The notes: a model not told the origin generated them from the sequence alone. Counted from the first letter of the stretch, positions 1 through 8,332 are shown. The stretch is DNA of 64,000 bases from Burkholderiales bacterium RIFCSPLOWO2_12_FULL_61_40 (GCA_001770935.1 MESI01000083.1:35947-99946), one strand, 5' to 3'. Made by a program: numbers and translations.

Positions 1-263
1 TCGGCCTCCTGGCCCTGCAGAGCAAGCTGGCGAAACGGGTTGCTGGGGTCGTCTCCCAGTGCCTGCAGGCCGGACTCGAAATCCCGTGCATGCCAGAAGC
101 GCTCCAGGGCACGGGCCTGCGCAGACATCTGGCGCAGGCCCAGTGCCTTGACCAGGATGACGACCCAGGACGCCAGGGACATGCCCAATAGCAACAGTGC
201 CACGGCGCGGGTGACCATATCGCCCTGGGTCCAAAGGGCCAAAAGACCGGATTGCTCGTTCAT
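1..263 (-). CDS. exbB: ExbB/TolQ/MotA-family proton channel subunit (partial)
   Basis: This is the N-terminal 87 codons of an inner-membrane ExbB-type subunit, which with ExbD uses the proton gradient to energise TonB. The start is the ATG at 263; it gives MNEQSGLLALWTQGDM, then a hydrophobic membrane segment at about residues 20-38 and an amphipathic stretch with FWHARDFESGL, typical of the ExbB cytoplasmic loop. A second ATG seven bases upstream is in another frame. It follows tonB by 6 bases in the same direction. The rest, and presumably exbD, lies outside the window. The family is clear; ExbB rather than TolQ is inferred from the adjacent tonB and receptor. Confidence 0.85.
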   Translation of the reverse strand, partial: MNEQSGLLALWTQGDMVTRAVALLLLGMSLASWVVILVKALGLRQMSAQARALERFWHARDFESGLQALGDDPSNPFRQLALQGQEA

Positions 264-269
264 CGTTCA

Positions 270-935
270 TTACTCCAAAACAAAATTGATCGGTACGCTA
301 GACCACATGGCCTCGGACACGCCCCCGCGTTTGCCGGGCACGTAGCGCCAACGTTGGGCGGTGGCCAATGCGGCTTGGTCCAGCCGGTCAAAGCCGCTGG
401 ACTGACGGATTTCGGCTTTTTGCGCCACCCCATCCACCCCAATGAACACGCGCACAATGACCCGCCCCTGCTCACCCAGCCGCTTGCTCATGGGGGGATA
501 GACTGGTTTGGGGTTGTGCAGGTAGTCAGCATCGCTGGAAGGCAACTCGACCTTGGGCGCAGGGGGCGCCACGGGTGCAGGCGCGGGCGTTGCGGCTTGG
601 GGCGCGTCCATGGGCGGTGCCGGGGTGGCATCCGCCATGGCCACCGGCATGGGGGCGGGCGGCAAGGAGGCCGCTTTGTGTGGCACGGCTGGCGCGGCCG
701 CCACCTTCGGTTTGTGAGGGGGCGCCGACGGCGGTGCCTCCGCCTTGGGCCGTGGCAACGCGATGGCTTCGGCAATCACCTCTACTGGCGTCACCACCTC
801 CACCATGCGCGCCAGCAGCCCACTTTGCAAGGCCCACAACGCCCCCCCATGCAGCAACAGCACGCCAGCGGCAATCGCCAGGGGACGGCGCCGCGAGCTT
901 GCAAAAACCAGGGGTGTGCGCATGTTGCTGCCCAT
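270..935 (-). CDS. tonB: TonB energy-transducing protein
   Basis: TonB spans the periplasm and passes energy from ExbB/ExbD to outer-membrane receptors. The protein has one N-terminal membrane anchor (after MRTPLVFASSRRRPLAIA), a long Pro/Ala-rich linker at about residues 50-135 with Pro-Lys pairs, and a TonB C-terminal domain containing YPPMSKRLGEQGRVIVRV and a final SVPINFVLE. Length of about 221 residues is normal. The chosen ATG at 935 overlaps the receptor stop codon as TAATG, suggesting translational coupling; an in-frame ATG at 923 is an alternative. Placement right behind one receptor gene suggests a dedicated TonB. Confidence 0.87.
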   Translation of the reverse strand: MGSNMRTPLVFASSRRRPLAIAAGVLLLHGGALWALQSGLLARMVEVVTPVEVIAEAIALPRPKAEAPPSAPPHKPKVAAAPAVPHKAASLPPAPMPVAMADATPAPPMDAPQAATPAPAPVAPPAPKVELPSSDADYLHNPKPVYPPMSKRLGEQGRVIVRVFIGVDGVAQKAEIRQSSGFDRLDQAALATAQRWRYVPGKRGGVSEAMWSSVPINFVLE

Positions 936-3271
936 TATTTCAGGCTGTAGCGCAGTTCGGTCTGGAACGCGCGCTGCGGCAGGCTGTGCGCCTGCCAGGC
1001 CTGGCTGTTGGTCAGGTTGTCGATGCCGGCGCTCCAGGTCCAGTCCTTGGCAAAGTGCCAGGCCATATGCACGTCCACCTGGTTGACACGGGAAGCGCCG
1101 CCATACACATCCGAATAGGTGTCGGTGTTGAGCTGGGTGTTGAACATGGGCCCGGCCACGCGCCACGCGCCCGAGAACAGCCATTGCGCGTTGGGCCGGT
1201 AGCTGGTTTGCAAGGTGTAGCGCTGGGCCGGTAGGCGCAGCCAGCGTTTGCCCTCGGAGCTTGGCATCGCCGCATTCTCCATCACCCGTGCGTCCGCCCA
1301 GGTGGCGCTGCCACTGACGTTCAGCCCCGCAAGGAGGACATCGCGGCTTTGCCATGACAACTCCAGGCCCTGGGTGAGCACGCGGTCCACATTGCTGACG
1401 CGGGTGACGGAGGGGGTGACGGTGGCATCGGTCTGGCGGTAAATGCTGTCTTTCACGTCATCCCGGAACACACTCACACGCAGGGAGTGTTGGTCCAGGT
1501 ACGACTCTGCCGACAACTCCACCGAGGTGGATTGCTCCGGGCGCAGGTTGGGGTCGCTCTGGGTCACGCTGGTGCCGGTCTTGGTGCCATTGAACAGCTC
1601 ATCCACATTGGGGAAACGCACGCCCTTGCCCACACTGGCTTTGAGCAGCAAATCGTCCCGCGCAGTCCAAGCCAGGGAGGCCTTGGGGCTGCTGGCGACA
1701 AGCGTCCGGCTGGGGTAGCTCACCGGGGCCACGCCGGTAAAGAACTGGGACCCGTCGTAGGAGGTGAACTGCTCCTGGCGCAAGCCCAGCGTGAGCACCA
1801 GGTCGGGGGTCATTTGCCAAGCATCTTGCCCATACAAGGCCGTGATGCTGGTCTTTCCGTAGTAGTTCTGGTTCAGCGTGGTCTCGGAGGTACGCCAGTT
1901 GGTGGCGTTATTGACAACGTTGCTCAGGTGGTAGTCGTTGCGGTGCAGGCCAAACACCAGGGCATGTTTGGCATGGCCCCAGTCGCCCTGGCGGGGCGTG
2001 TAGGTGGTTTGTACCTCAAAGGTATTCCAGCCGGTGCCGTCGCGGTGCGTCGCCGTGCCTGCGCCCCCGAGGGCAGCGACCGGTTGTGCGGTATAGGCTT
2101 GCCGGTAGATGTCGCTCAAAATACGGTAATCGGTCACCACCACCGAGGCATTCCACCCGGTGGCATGTTTGGTTTTCCAGGTTACGCCCAGTTGGCGGTG
2201 GTCTTCATCCCGCTGGCTGGGCGCAAACGGGCTGGCCGCGGCGGCGCTGCCAGCCGCCAGGTTAAATCCGTTCACGCCATCGTTGACCGGACCGCTCCAG
2301 ACGGTGTTGCCCGCCGCATCGCGCAGCCAGCTTTGGGTGCTGACGGTGCTTTTGTTGCGCCAGGTGGAAATGCGCCCCTCCACTTCCTGGCTTGCAGAAA
2401 TGGCGTAGCCCAGGCGCAGGTTCACGGTGTCTTGCACCGTGTGGTCGATTCCCGTGGCGCCAAACAGGGCGCGGTCGGTGCCTTCCGAGTTGGTGTCGTA
2501 CACAATGCCGCTGACGGCAGTGCCTGCTGGGGCGGTGAACGCCTTCGCCGCGTTGGCCGCGGTGCGCGTCAGGTTGGCAAACCCCATCGGGTGGCCGGTC
2601 ACATCCTGGTGCTGCAGGCCCAGCGCGTACCACAGGCCGGAATCCAGTTTGGATGCAATGCGCCCGGAGGTCATGGAGCCCTGGTAGGTCTCGCTGGTGC
2701 TGTATTCCTTGAAGGGCTGGCTGTTGTACTTGATGCTGGCCGAGGCCTCCAGCCCCTGCGGCTTGCGTTCGGTGATGGCCACCGTGGTGCCCATGGAGTT
2801 GCCGGGATAGATCGCCGAGTACGGGCCGTAAAGCATGTCCACCCGTTCGATGGATTCGTTGTTGACCATGTTCCAGCGCGGTGCGTCAAAACGGCCCAAA
2901 AAGGTGGAGATCAGGTAGCCGTCCAGGTACACCAGGGCGCGGCCCGGCTCCAGCACACCAAAGCTGCGCCCACCCACATTGGCGTTGCGGTCGCCAAAGT
3001 AGCGTTTGCGCACCGTGGTGCTGGGCAGGTAGCGCAGGGCGTCCTCGGGGTTGAAGAGGTTTTGCTCTTCCAGATCCTTGGCCGTTTTGCTGGCCGTGCT
3101 GTTGGGCAGGTTGGGGTCGAGCTGCGCGCGGGTTTCCGTCACGCTGATGGTTTTGAGCTGGGCTTCGGTGGCAATGCCCTGGGCCAGGGTGAACGCGGGC
3201 ACCAACGCCAAAGCGGCAGCCAGCGGGTGAAGGCAAACAAAGGCGCCTGCGGGAGAACTGTTTCTAGACAC
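935..3271 (-). CDS. TonB-dependent outer-membrane receptor, probable copper-related
   Basis: This is a TonB-dependent receptor of about 778 residues: signal peptide (hydrophobic PLAAALALVPAFTLAQG), a TonB box-like ISVTET near the mature N-terminus, a plug domain (about residues 50-160, with RALVYLDGYLI and YGPYSAIYPGNSMG), then a 22-strand-type barrel ending in a C-terminal aromatic strand (AFQTELRYSLK). No ATG opens the frame; a GTG at 3271 with GGAAA just upstream is preferred over a TTG at 3283. It sits between a DUF2946 protein and tonB, in an operon that also holds a PCu(A)C copper chaperone. The context suggests copper or copper-chelate uptake; the substrate is inferred. Confidence 0.85.
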   Translation of the reverse strand: MSRNSSPAGAFVCLHPLAAALALVPAFTLAQGIATEAQLKTISVTETRAQLDPNLPNSTASKTAKDLEEQNLFNPEDALRYLPSTTVRKRYFGDRNANVGGRSFGVLEPGRALVYLDGYLISTFLGRFDAPRWNMVNNESIERVDMLYGPYSAIYPGNSMGTTVAITERKPQGLEASASIKYNSQPFKEYSTSETYQGSMTSGRIASKLDSGLWYALGLQHQDVTGHPMGFANLTRTAANAAKAFTAPAGTAVSGIVYDTNSEGTDRALFGATGIDHTVQDTVNLRLGYAISASQEVEGRISTWRNKSTVSTQSWLRDAAGNTVWSGPVNDGVNGFNLAAGSAAAASPFAPSQRDEDHRQLGVTWKTKHATGWNASVVVTDYRILSDIYRQAYTAQPVAALGGAGTATHRDGTGWNTFEVQTTYTPRQGDWGHAKHALVFGLHRNDYHLSNVVNNATNWRTSETTLNQNYYGKTSITALYGQDAWQMTPDLVLTLGLRQEQFTSYDGSQFFTGVAPVSYPSRTLVASSPKASLAWTARDDLLLKASVGKGVRFPNVDELFNGTKTGTSVTQSDPNLRPEQSTSVELSAESYLDQHSLRVSVFRDDVKDSIYRQTDATVTPSVTRVSNVDRVLTQGLELSWQSRDVLLAGLNVSGSATWADARVMENAAMPSSEGKRWLRLPAQRYTLQTSYRPNAQWLFSGAWRVAGPMFNTQLNTDTYSDVYGGASRVNQVDVHMAWHFAKDWTWSAGIDNLTNSQAWQAHSLPQRAFQTELRYSLK

Positions 3272-3293
3272 GGGATTTTCCAAAAAATACGAA

Positions 3294-3352
3294 TCAAATC
3301 AGCCTCAAGCCCTTGTAAAACAAGCGTGAGGCGCTATCAAATCAGTAGCTTA
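3294..3352 (-). repeat. Dispersed ~60-bp repeat, copy 1
   Basis: Read on the minus strand this copy begins GCTACTGATTTGATAGC and ends ACAAGGGCTTGAGGC followed by TGATTTG. It matches the other copies in the window at both ends; the central AGCTGCTTGCGC is diverged here. It lies just upstream of the receptor gene in the 66-base gap after DUF2946. Confidence 0.75.
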
Positions 3353-3742
3353 GAAAAAAGAAGGAGGCCCGCGCGGCGGCGGCGCCAGTGTGGGGTGACC
3401 TGCGTAGAAAAAAGCCTGCCGGGCCATGGGCTCCCGGTGCCCATCCTGCACGAAGTAGAAGTAAGGCAACAAGTGGGATGGAGGAGCGGCACGGTCCGTG
3501 GAATGCAGGCAAAACTGGCAATGCACCAGCGACAGCGCCGACAGCGGCGCTTCAGGTGCATCTGGAGACCCATGACCGACCCCGGCACTGGTGCAGAGGT
3601 CCGTGTCCATGCTGAAACCGCTACGGGCCAGCACCAGCCCATGGGACACCATGGGCGCCAGGGCCGCGAACAGCGCGATAAGCACGGCGAACCACACCAC
3701 AGCGGTGTGGCGCAGCAGGGCACGACGCGAATTCATGGCCAT
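3350..3742 (-). CDS. DUF2946 family protein
   Basis: A 130-residue protein with an N-terminal membrane or signal segment (VVWFAVLIALFAALAPMVSHGL), a Cys pair in the motif HCQFCLH near residue 75-80, and a Pro-rich tail. The pattern (membrane leader, then CxxC with flanking His) is that of DUF2946, a proteobacterial family often found beside copper receptors and PCu(A)C proteins. An in-frame second ATG two codons in (MNSRR) could also be the start. A role in copper handling is inferred from the CxxC and neighbours; no biochemical function is established. Confidence 0.75.
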   Translation of the reverse strand: MAMNSRRALLRHTAVVWFAVLIALFAALAPMVSHGLVLARSGFSMDTDLCTSAGVGHGSPDAPEAPLSALSLVHCQFCLHSTDRAAPPSHLLPYFYFVQDGHREPMARQAFFYAGHPTLAPPPRGPPSFF

Positions 3743-3762
3743 GGGTTCAATGCCTGCCGCAG

Positions 3763-4257
3763 TTACGGCTTGGCGTGCCCACCGTGCACCATACCGTGCG
3801 CGGCGTCGTGCAGGACCGGGGCAGCCATCAGCACGGGCACCTTCAGTTCCATCCTGCTCTCGACGCCTTTGGCATTTTTGAACACCAGCGTCATGGGAAT
3901 AGTGCTGTCTTTCAGCAACGTCGCTTTCAGGTCCATCAGCATGACGTGGTAGCCGCCAGGCTTGAGTTCCACCGCCGTGCCAGCGGGCAGGTCCAGGCCG
4001 CCGGTCACCGCGCGCATTTTCATGACGTCACCGTCCATTTTCATTGCATGGACCTCGGCCACCGCCGCCGCCGGCGTGGAGATGCCCACCAGCTTGAGGC
4101 CCTCTTTGGCGCTGAGTTTCATGAATGCGCCGGTGGCTTTCTGGCTCGGCACGGTGGCGCGCACCCAGGCGTCTTTGACATCCACGGTTTGCGCCCACAG
4201 CGCAGTGGACAGGGAGGCGGCCAGCAGCGCGCCAGCAAAGTGAACAATTGGTTTCAT
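3763..4257 (-). CDS. Periplasmic copper chaperone PCu(A)C
   Basis: PCu(A)C proteins bind Cu(I) in the periplasm and deliver it, typically to cytochrome oxidase. The 164-residue protein has a signal peptide (cleavage probably after ALWA), and the family's His/Met ligands are visible: H70, M72, M79/M81, then H104 and M106 (in GGYHVMLMDL), close to the H(M)-X10-M-X21-H-X-M pattern. The C-terminus is His-rich (HDAAHGMVHGGHAKP), a possible second metal site. AAGGA lies six bases before the ATG at 4257. It is encoded between two DUF2946 genes, upstream of a TonB-dependent receptor. Confidence 0.92.
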   Translation of the reverse strand: MKPIVHFAGALLAASLSTALWAQTVDVKDAWVRATVPSQKATGAFMKLSAKEGLKLVGISTPAAAVAEVHAMKMDGDVMKMRAVTGGLDLPAGTAVELKPGGYHVMLMDLKATLLKDSTIPMTLVFKNAKGVESRMELKVPVLMAAPVLHDAAHGMVHGGHAKP

Positions 4258-4329
4258 AGGGAGTCCTTGGTCAACAGAGAATCAATAAGCGCAAGCGCCA
4301 ACGGTGTGCGCAGCCTGCCCAGTTTCAGC

Positions 4330-4388
4330 ATCAAAAGTGGATGTATGCCGCACAGATACTGCGCAAGCAGCTACCAAATCAGTAGCAA
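4330..4388 (-). repeat. Dispersed ~60-bp repeat, copy 2
   Basis: On the minus strand this copy reads GCTACTGATTTGGTAGC then TGCTTGCGCAGTATCTG. The first half is well conserved and the second half is diverged. It lies in the 206-base gap between the PCu(A)C gene and the upstream DUF2946 gene; no gene was seen in that gap. Confidence 0.75.
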
Positions 4389-4463
4389 AAGTACGTCACC
4401 GCCATCTAAAGAGCCCCGCCATGGGGTCTTGAGCGGCCCAGCGTCCGCCCTCACAAATGGCTT

Positions 4464-4829
4464 TTAGAGCGCCACAGGGGGTCCGCGTGCCGGGAGCGGC
4501 GAAGCGGTGCGCCACGCAGTGTGCGCGGCCGGCTGGCCTTCAGGGGTATGGCACAACGCATGCACAGCGGCCACCACAACCACCGGTGCGGGTGGTGGGG
4601 CACTGAGCGCCAGGCACAGCACACAATCCAGGGTGTGGTGGGCAGGGGCCACGCTGCCCTCATCGCCACCGGCCAGCAGCTTGACGGCACCGGAAGCCGT
4701 GCACACCAGGGTGGAGGACTGGGGCTGCACCAGGGGCGCCGCCACCGCCACGCCCACCGCCAGCACAAACCACACCAGCACCCAATGGGCGAGGGTGCGG
4801 GCTTGGCGGAGGGCGTGCAGCGTCGGCAT
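4464..4829 (-). CDS. DUF2946 family protein (second copy)
   Basis: A 121-residue protein with an N-terminal hydrophobic segment (WVLVWFVLAVGVAVAA) and a CxxC motif in LDCVLCLALS, the same layout as the DUF2946 protein at 3350-3742. The ATG at 4829 is preferred because AAGGA lies ten bases upstream; a GTG at 4847 would add six residues and swallow that site. It is the first gene of the minus-strand copper-type operon. Function is unknown; copper handling is inferred from context. Confidence 0.65.
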   Translation of the reverse strand: MPTLHALRQARTLAHWVLVWFVLAVGVAVAAPLVQPQSSTLVCTASGAVKLLAGGDEGSVAPAHHTLDCVLCLALSAPPPAPVVVVAAVHALCHTPEGQPAAHTAWRTASPLPARGPPVAL

Positions 4830-4883
4830 GGCGCAATTATCCTTCACAGCCCGTACACGCGCCGGTTTTCATGCGTCTGCGGA

Positions 4884-4897
4884 TTGACCCAGATCAA
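4884..4897. promoter_or_regulatory. FNR/Anr-like box TTGACccagATCAA
   Basis: TTGACCCAGATCAA matches the FNR-family consensus TTGAT-N4-ATCAA at 9 of 10 positions. It lies in the 138-base divergent gap, 55 bases from the DUF2946 start on one side and 71 bases from the DksA-like start on the other, so it could act on either promoter. Function is inferred from sequence alone. Confidence 0.5.
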
Positions 4898-4967
4898 AGA
4901 CTGCCAAGGCCGGTTTGTCGATGATGAAGTTTCATCCACCCAACCTCGCGCAAGCCCGCACCACACC

Positions 4968-5327
4968 ATGACCCCACTGGACACCACCGCATTCAAAGCG
5001 ATATTGCTGCAACAGCGCGCATCCTTCCTGGCCCAACTGGCCTCCTTGCGCGGCGGCGTGATGGGTCGGGTGGAGGCCTCGGCCGACCACTTTGGCCAGC
5101 ACGAAGATTCCACCGCGCAAACCGCCACCGAACGCGAACTCGAATTCGCGCTGGACGACCACGAAAGCAAAGAACTGGCGGCCGTGGACGCCGCCTTGCA
5201 GCGTATTGAGGACGGGACCTACGGCCAATGCACCGCCTGCGGTATCACCATTCCGCTGGCGCGATTGCAGGCTGCACCGGAGGCGGAACGCTGTATTGCC
5301 TGCCAGCAAAAGGCCGAAAAAGGCTGA
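4968..5327 (+). CDS. TraR/DksA-family zinc-finger protein
   Basis: DksA/TraR proteins bind RNA polymerase through its secondary channel and alter transcription initiation. This 119-residue protein has an N-terminal helical half with acidic residues and a C-terminal C4 zinc finger (CTACGITIP, then CIACQQKAEKG). It is shorter than classical DksA (about 150 residues), so it is better called a DksA-like/TraR family member. The ATG at 4968 opens the conserved part. It is transcribed away from the copper-type operon with an FNR-like box between them. MarC follows 44 bases downstream on the same strand. Confidence 0.85.
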   Translation: MTPLDTTAFKAILLQQRASFLAQLASLRGGVMGRVEASADHFGQHEDSTAQTATERELEFALDDHESKELAAVDAALQRIEDGTYGQCTACGITIPLARLQAAPEAERCIACQQKAEKG

Positions 5328-5371
5328 GGTCAATACCCGGGGCGGTTGGCGGGGCTGTTATTCTCCCAGGG

Positions 5372-5983
5372 ATGAACTACACCTTTGCTTCAGCCACCAT
5401 CCTGCTGGTGCTGATCACCGACCCGATTGGCAACATCCCGATTTTTGCAGCCGCACTCAAGCATGTTGCGCCGGAGCGGCGCTCGCGCGTGATCCTGCGG
5501 GAAATCCTGATCGCCTTCGCCCTGCTGCTGTCCTTCATGTTTGTGGGCCAGCGCTTCCTGGAGGTGATGAACCTGAGCGAGCTGTCGCTGCAAATCGGCG
5601 GCGGCGTGATTTTGTTCCTGATCGCCCTGCGCATGGTGTTTCCGCCGCCGCACGGCTCCGAGCCCGAAGTGCTGACCGAGCCGCTGATCGTGCCGCTGGC
5701 GGTGCCCGCCGTGGCCGGGCCCTCGGCCCTGGCCACCGTGCTGCTGCTGGTGTCGCAACAGCCGGAGAAACGCATGGAATGGATCGCCGCCCTGTGCGTC
5801 ACCATGCTGATCAGCGCCGTGGTGCTGGTGTCGGCCGAGCGGATTCAGCGCGTCATCGGCGACCGGCTGGTGACCGCCGTGGAGCGGCTCATGGGGCTGG
5901 TGCTGGTGTCCGTTTCCATTGAAATGATGCTCAGCGGCGCCAAGGTGTTTATCCTGCGCCTGATGAACGGCCAGGGACTCTAA
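5372..5983 (+). CDS. MarC family (UPF0056) inner-membrane protein
   Basis: A 203-residue polytopic membrane protein with about six hydrophobic segments. Family features include ITDPIGNIPIF near the N-terminus and VPLAVPAVAGPSALATV in the middle, the repeated P-x-G/GP signature of MarC proteins. Despite the family name, MarC is not shown to cause multidrug resistance; its function is unknown. GGGA lies close before the ATG at 5372. The stop codon overlaps the left end of a palindromic element. Confidence 0.88.
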   Translation: MNYTFASATILLVLITDPIGNIPIFAAALKHVAPERRSRVILREILIAFALLLSFMFVGQRFLEVMNLSELSLQIGGGVILFLIALRMVFPPPHGSEPEVLTEPLIVPLAVPAVAGPSALATVLLLVSQQPEKRMEWIAALCVTMLISAVVLVSAERIQRVIGDRLVTAVERLMGLVLVSVSIEMMLSGAKVFILRLMNGQGL

Positions 5984-6083
5984 TTCCATTTCTAAATCAT
6001 CCCTGTCGTTGTTGTCTCGCCTGGTCGTGCGTTCGCACTGCCTGCGGCCAGACGCCTAGACAGAAATGATTTGGAAACGGAAT
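5983..6083. repeat. 101-bp palindromic element with 18-bp terminal inverted repeats (MITE-like)
   Basis: The ends ATTCCATTTCTAAATCAT (5983-6000) and ATGATTTGGAAACGGAAT (6066-6083) are inverted repeats with two mismatches in 18. The interior is itself partly self-complementary, with CTGTC/GACAG arms and a central GTGCGTTCGCAC hairpin. The left end overlaps the marC stop codon and the right end lies 12 bases from the convergent FAH-family stop codon. It could be a miniature mobile element or act as a two-way transcription stop. Confidence 0.55.
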
Positions 6084-6094
6084 AAGACTGCGCC

Positions 6095-7108
6095 TTACGC
6101 CTGCTTGGCAGGCACCACTTCCTGCTCGATGGCGCCAAACAGGCTGTGGCCGTCCAGACCCTTCATCTCGATGCGGATGGTGTCGCCGAACTTCATGAAT
6201 TCGGTGCTGGGCTGCCCGTTTTGCAGGATTTCCATGGCGCGCTTCTCGGCGATACAGCTGTAGCCCTTGGGCCAGTCGGTGCGGCCCTTCTTTTCCACAC
6301 CCTGGTTGCTGACCGTGCCGGAGCCGATGATGGAGCCGGCACGCACATTGCGGGTTTTGCACAAATGGGCAATCAGTTGCCCAAAATGGAAGGTCATCTC
6401 CGGCCCGGCGTCGCACAGGCCCACCTTGCGGCCGTTCCAGGTGCTTTGCAGGGGCAAATGCACCCGCCCCTTGATCCAGGCCTCGCCCAGTTCATCGGGG
6501 GTGATGGCCACCGGGCTGAACGCGGTGGCCGGTTTGCTCTGCACAAAACCAAAGCCCTTGGCCAGCTCGGCGGGGATCAGGTTGCGCAGGCTGACATCGT
6601 TGACCAGCATCAGCAGGCGGATGCCGTCGAGCGCCCGGTCGCTGGCGCAGCCCATGGGGATATCGCCGGTGACCACGGCGATTTCGGCTTCAAAATCGAT
6701 GCCGGCGTCTTCGCTGGCGCACACCATCGGGTCGCAGGGGCCACAGAAGTCGTCGCTGCCGCCCTGGTACATCAGCGGGTCGGTGTAAAAACTCTGCGGC
6801 ACCTCGGCCTGGCGGGCCTTGCGCACCAGCTCCACATGGTTGAGGTAGGCCGAGCCATCGGCCCACTGGTAGGCCCGGGGCAAGGGCGCCATGCACTGCA
6901 GCGGATCAAACGCAAAGGCATGCCGCGCCCGCCCGGCGTTCAGGGCGTCATACAGGTCTTGCAACTGGGGCGAGAGGTAGTTCCAGTCGTCCAGCACCTG
7001 TTGCAGGCGGCTGGCGATATGGGAGGCGTAGTGGGCCTGGGTCAAATCGCGCGAGACCACCAGCAACTGGCCATCGCGCGATCCATCTTTGTACGTTGCA
7101 AATTTCAT
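6095..7108 (-). CDS. Fumarylacetoacetate hydrolase (FAH) family protein
   Basis: A 337-residue FAH-fold enzyme; such proteins cleave C-C bonds of acylpyruvates or decarboxylate oxo-acids using a divalent metal. The metal-binding region is visible as GIDFEAEIAVVTGDIP (two acidic ligands) followed by LMLVNDVSLRN, and the C-terminal GSIIGSGTVSNQG is the typical glycine-rich block. The ATG at 7108 (MKFATYKDG) is chosen because residues before it do not look like the family. The exact substrate cannot be told from sequence; an aromatic-degradation role is possible. It is divergent from the DUF3108 gene. Confidence 0.87.
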   Translation of the reverse strand: MKFATYKDGSRDGQLLVVSRDLTQAHYASHIASRLQQVLDDWNYLSPQLQDLYDALNAGRARHAFAFDPLQCMAPLPRAYQWADGSAYLNHVELVRKARQAEVPQSFYTDPLMYQGGSDDFCGPCDPMVCASEDAGIDFEAEIAVVTGDIPMGCASDRALDGIRLLMLVNDVSLRNLIPAELAKGFGFVQSKPATAFSPVAITPDELGEAWIKGRVHLPLQSTWNGRKVGLCDAGPEMTFHFGQLIAHLCKTRNVRAGSIIGSGTVSNQGVEKKGRTDWPKGYSCIAEKRAMEILQNGQPSTEFMKFGDTIRIEMKGLDGHSLFGAIEQEVVPAKQA

Positions 7109-7183
7109 GGCGGAATTGTCGCTCTGAATTAAACTGGAAACGTTATAGCGTGCAGGACACTGCGCTAAACACACGCCCCACCC

Positions 7184-8332
7184 ATGTTACCGACCCAAAC
7201 TCCCCCTCACTTGCAGCCTGTGACCTGCCGCCCCCGACGACAATGGCCCCGGCTGGCGGCCCTGACTGCGGCTGTCTTGCTGGGGCATGGGCTGCTCCTG
7301 AGCAGCACTCCCCTCGCCCTCCCCTCCCACGCGGAGTCCGGCGCCCCAGTCGAGCGGCCATTTACGACCCGAACCATCGTCCTGGCAAGTCCCGTCCAGG
7401 CCGTTACCCCCCCACACCTGCCGTCCCGAAGGGTACCCCCTTCGCCCACACGCCAACCGGCCGTCGCTCCCGCGTCGCCTACGGCCCAGGTCAAGACCGA
7501 GCCTCTGGTACTTGCAAGCACCCCCGCCACAGAGGCCTTGCCAGAGGCAGCTCCCCCGGTGCCCGAGTCGCCACCTGCCGACACCCCGGTGGAGGTCGCA
7601 TCCTTGGCCACACAAAATCCACCCGAAGCGGCGGTAACAGCGGCCACGGCTGAGGCAGACACGCCATCCGCCGAGCCCCCCGCTGCCTACCAGTACACCA
7701 TTCCGGGCTCCGTTCGCATCAAGTACGACATCAAAGGGGAGATCAAGGGCATTCCCTATTTCGTGAACGGCGAACTCCTGTGGCTGCACGACGGAAAAAC
7801 CTATGACGCACGCACCGAAATCAGCCACTTCTTGCTTGGTTCTCGGGTGCAGACCAGCAAAGGCGAGCTCACACTCCAGGGCCTGGAGCCCATTCGCTTT
7901 GGCGACAAGGTTCGCTCCGAAGTGGCCGCCCATTTTGAGCGCAGCAAGAACAAGGTCAGCTTCAGCGCCAACACCCCGGATGTCCCCCTGTTGCCGGGTA
8001 CGCAAGACCAACTCAGTGTGTTTGTGCAGCTGGCATCCATGCTGGGCAGCGACCCGAACCTATTCACAGCGGGCTCCAGCGTGACCTTTCAAACGGTAGG
8101 CCCACGTTCAGCCGAAGTTTGGGTTTTCAAGGTAGGGACATGGGAACAACTGGCCCTACCAGGAGGTACATTGAGGGCACTCAAATTCACCAAAGATCCT
8201 CTTGGTGAAAACGACGCGCGGGCAGAGGTCTGGCTGGCCCCCGACCTGAATAATCTACCTGCTCGCATCCGACTGACCCAAGGCAACGGTGATTTTGTGG
8301 ACCAGCAATGGCGCACCACGCAAAAACCCTGA
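7184..8332 (+). CDS. DUF3108 domain-containing protein with Pro-rich N-terminus
   Basis: A 382-residue protein. Residues 1-45 include a hydrophobic anchor (LAALTAAVLLGHGLLL). Residues 50-165 are rich in Pro/Ala/Thr, like a periplasm-spanning linker. Residues 170-382 form the DUF3108 domain (IKYDIKGEIKGIPYFVNG, then ISHFLLGSRVQTSKGEL). DUF3108 proteins are predicted periplasmic and uncharacterised. The TonB-like layout (anchor plus Pro-rich spacer) is visible, but the C-terminal domain is not TonB. It is a single gene, divergent from the FAH-family gene by 75 bases. Confidence 0.82.
   Translation: MLPTQTPPHLQPVTCRPRRQWPRLAALTAAVLLGHGLLLSSTPLALPSHAESGAPVERPFTTRTIVLASPVQAVTPPHLPSRRVPPSPTRQPAVAPASPTAQVKTEPLVLASTPATEALPEAAPPVPESPPADTPVEVASLATQNPPEAAVTAATAEADTPSAEPPAAYQYTIPGSVRIKYDIKGEIKGIPYFVNGELLWLHDGKTYDARTEISHFLLGSRVQTSKGELTLQGLEPIRFGDKVRSEVAAHFERSKNKVSFSANTPDVPLLPGTQDQLSVFVQLASMLGSDPNLFTAGSSVTFQTVGPRSAEVWVFKVGTWEQLALPGGTLRALKFTKDPLGENDARAEVWLAPDLNNLPARIRLTQGNGDFVDQQWRTTQKP

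Noticed and set aside
1487..3952. Long plus-strand open frame (over 800 codons) opposite the receptor gene
   Set aside because: It is antisense to the TonB-dependent receptor and DUF2946 genes, has no family features and simply reflects GC-rich codon structure.
5372..5983. MarC as a multiple-antibiotic-resistance determinant
   Set aside because: The name is historical; marC is not shown to cause resistance and no marRAB genes are present.
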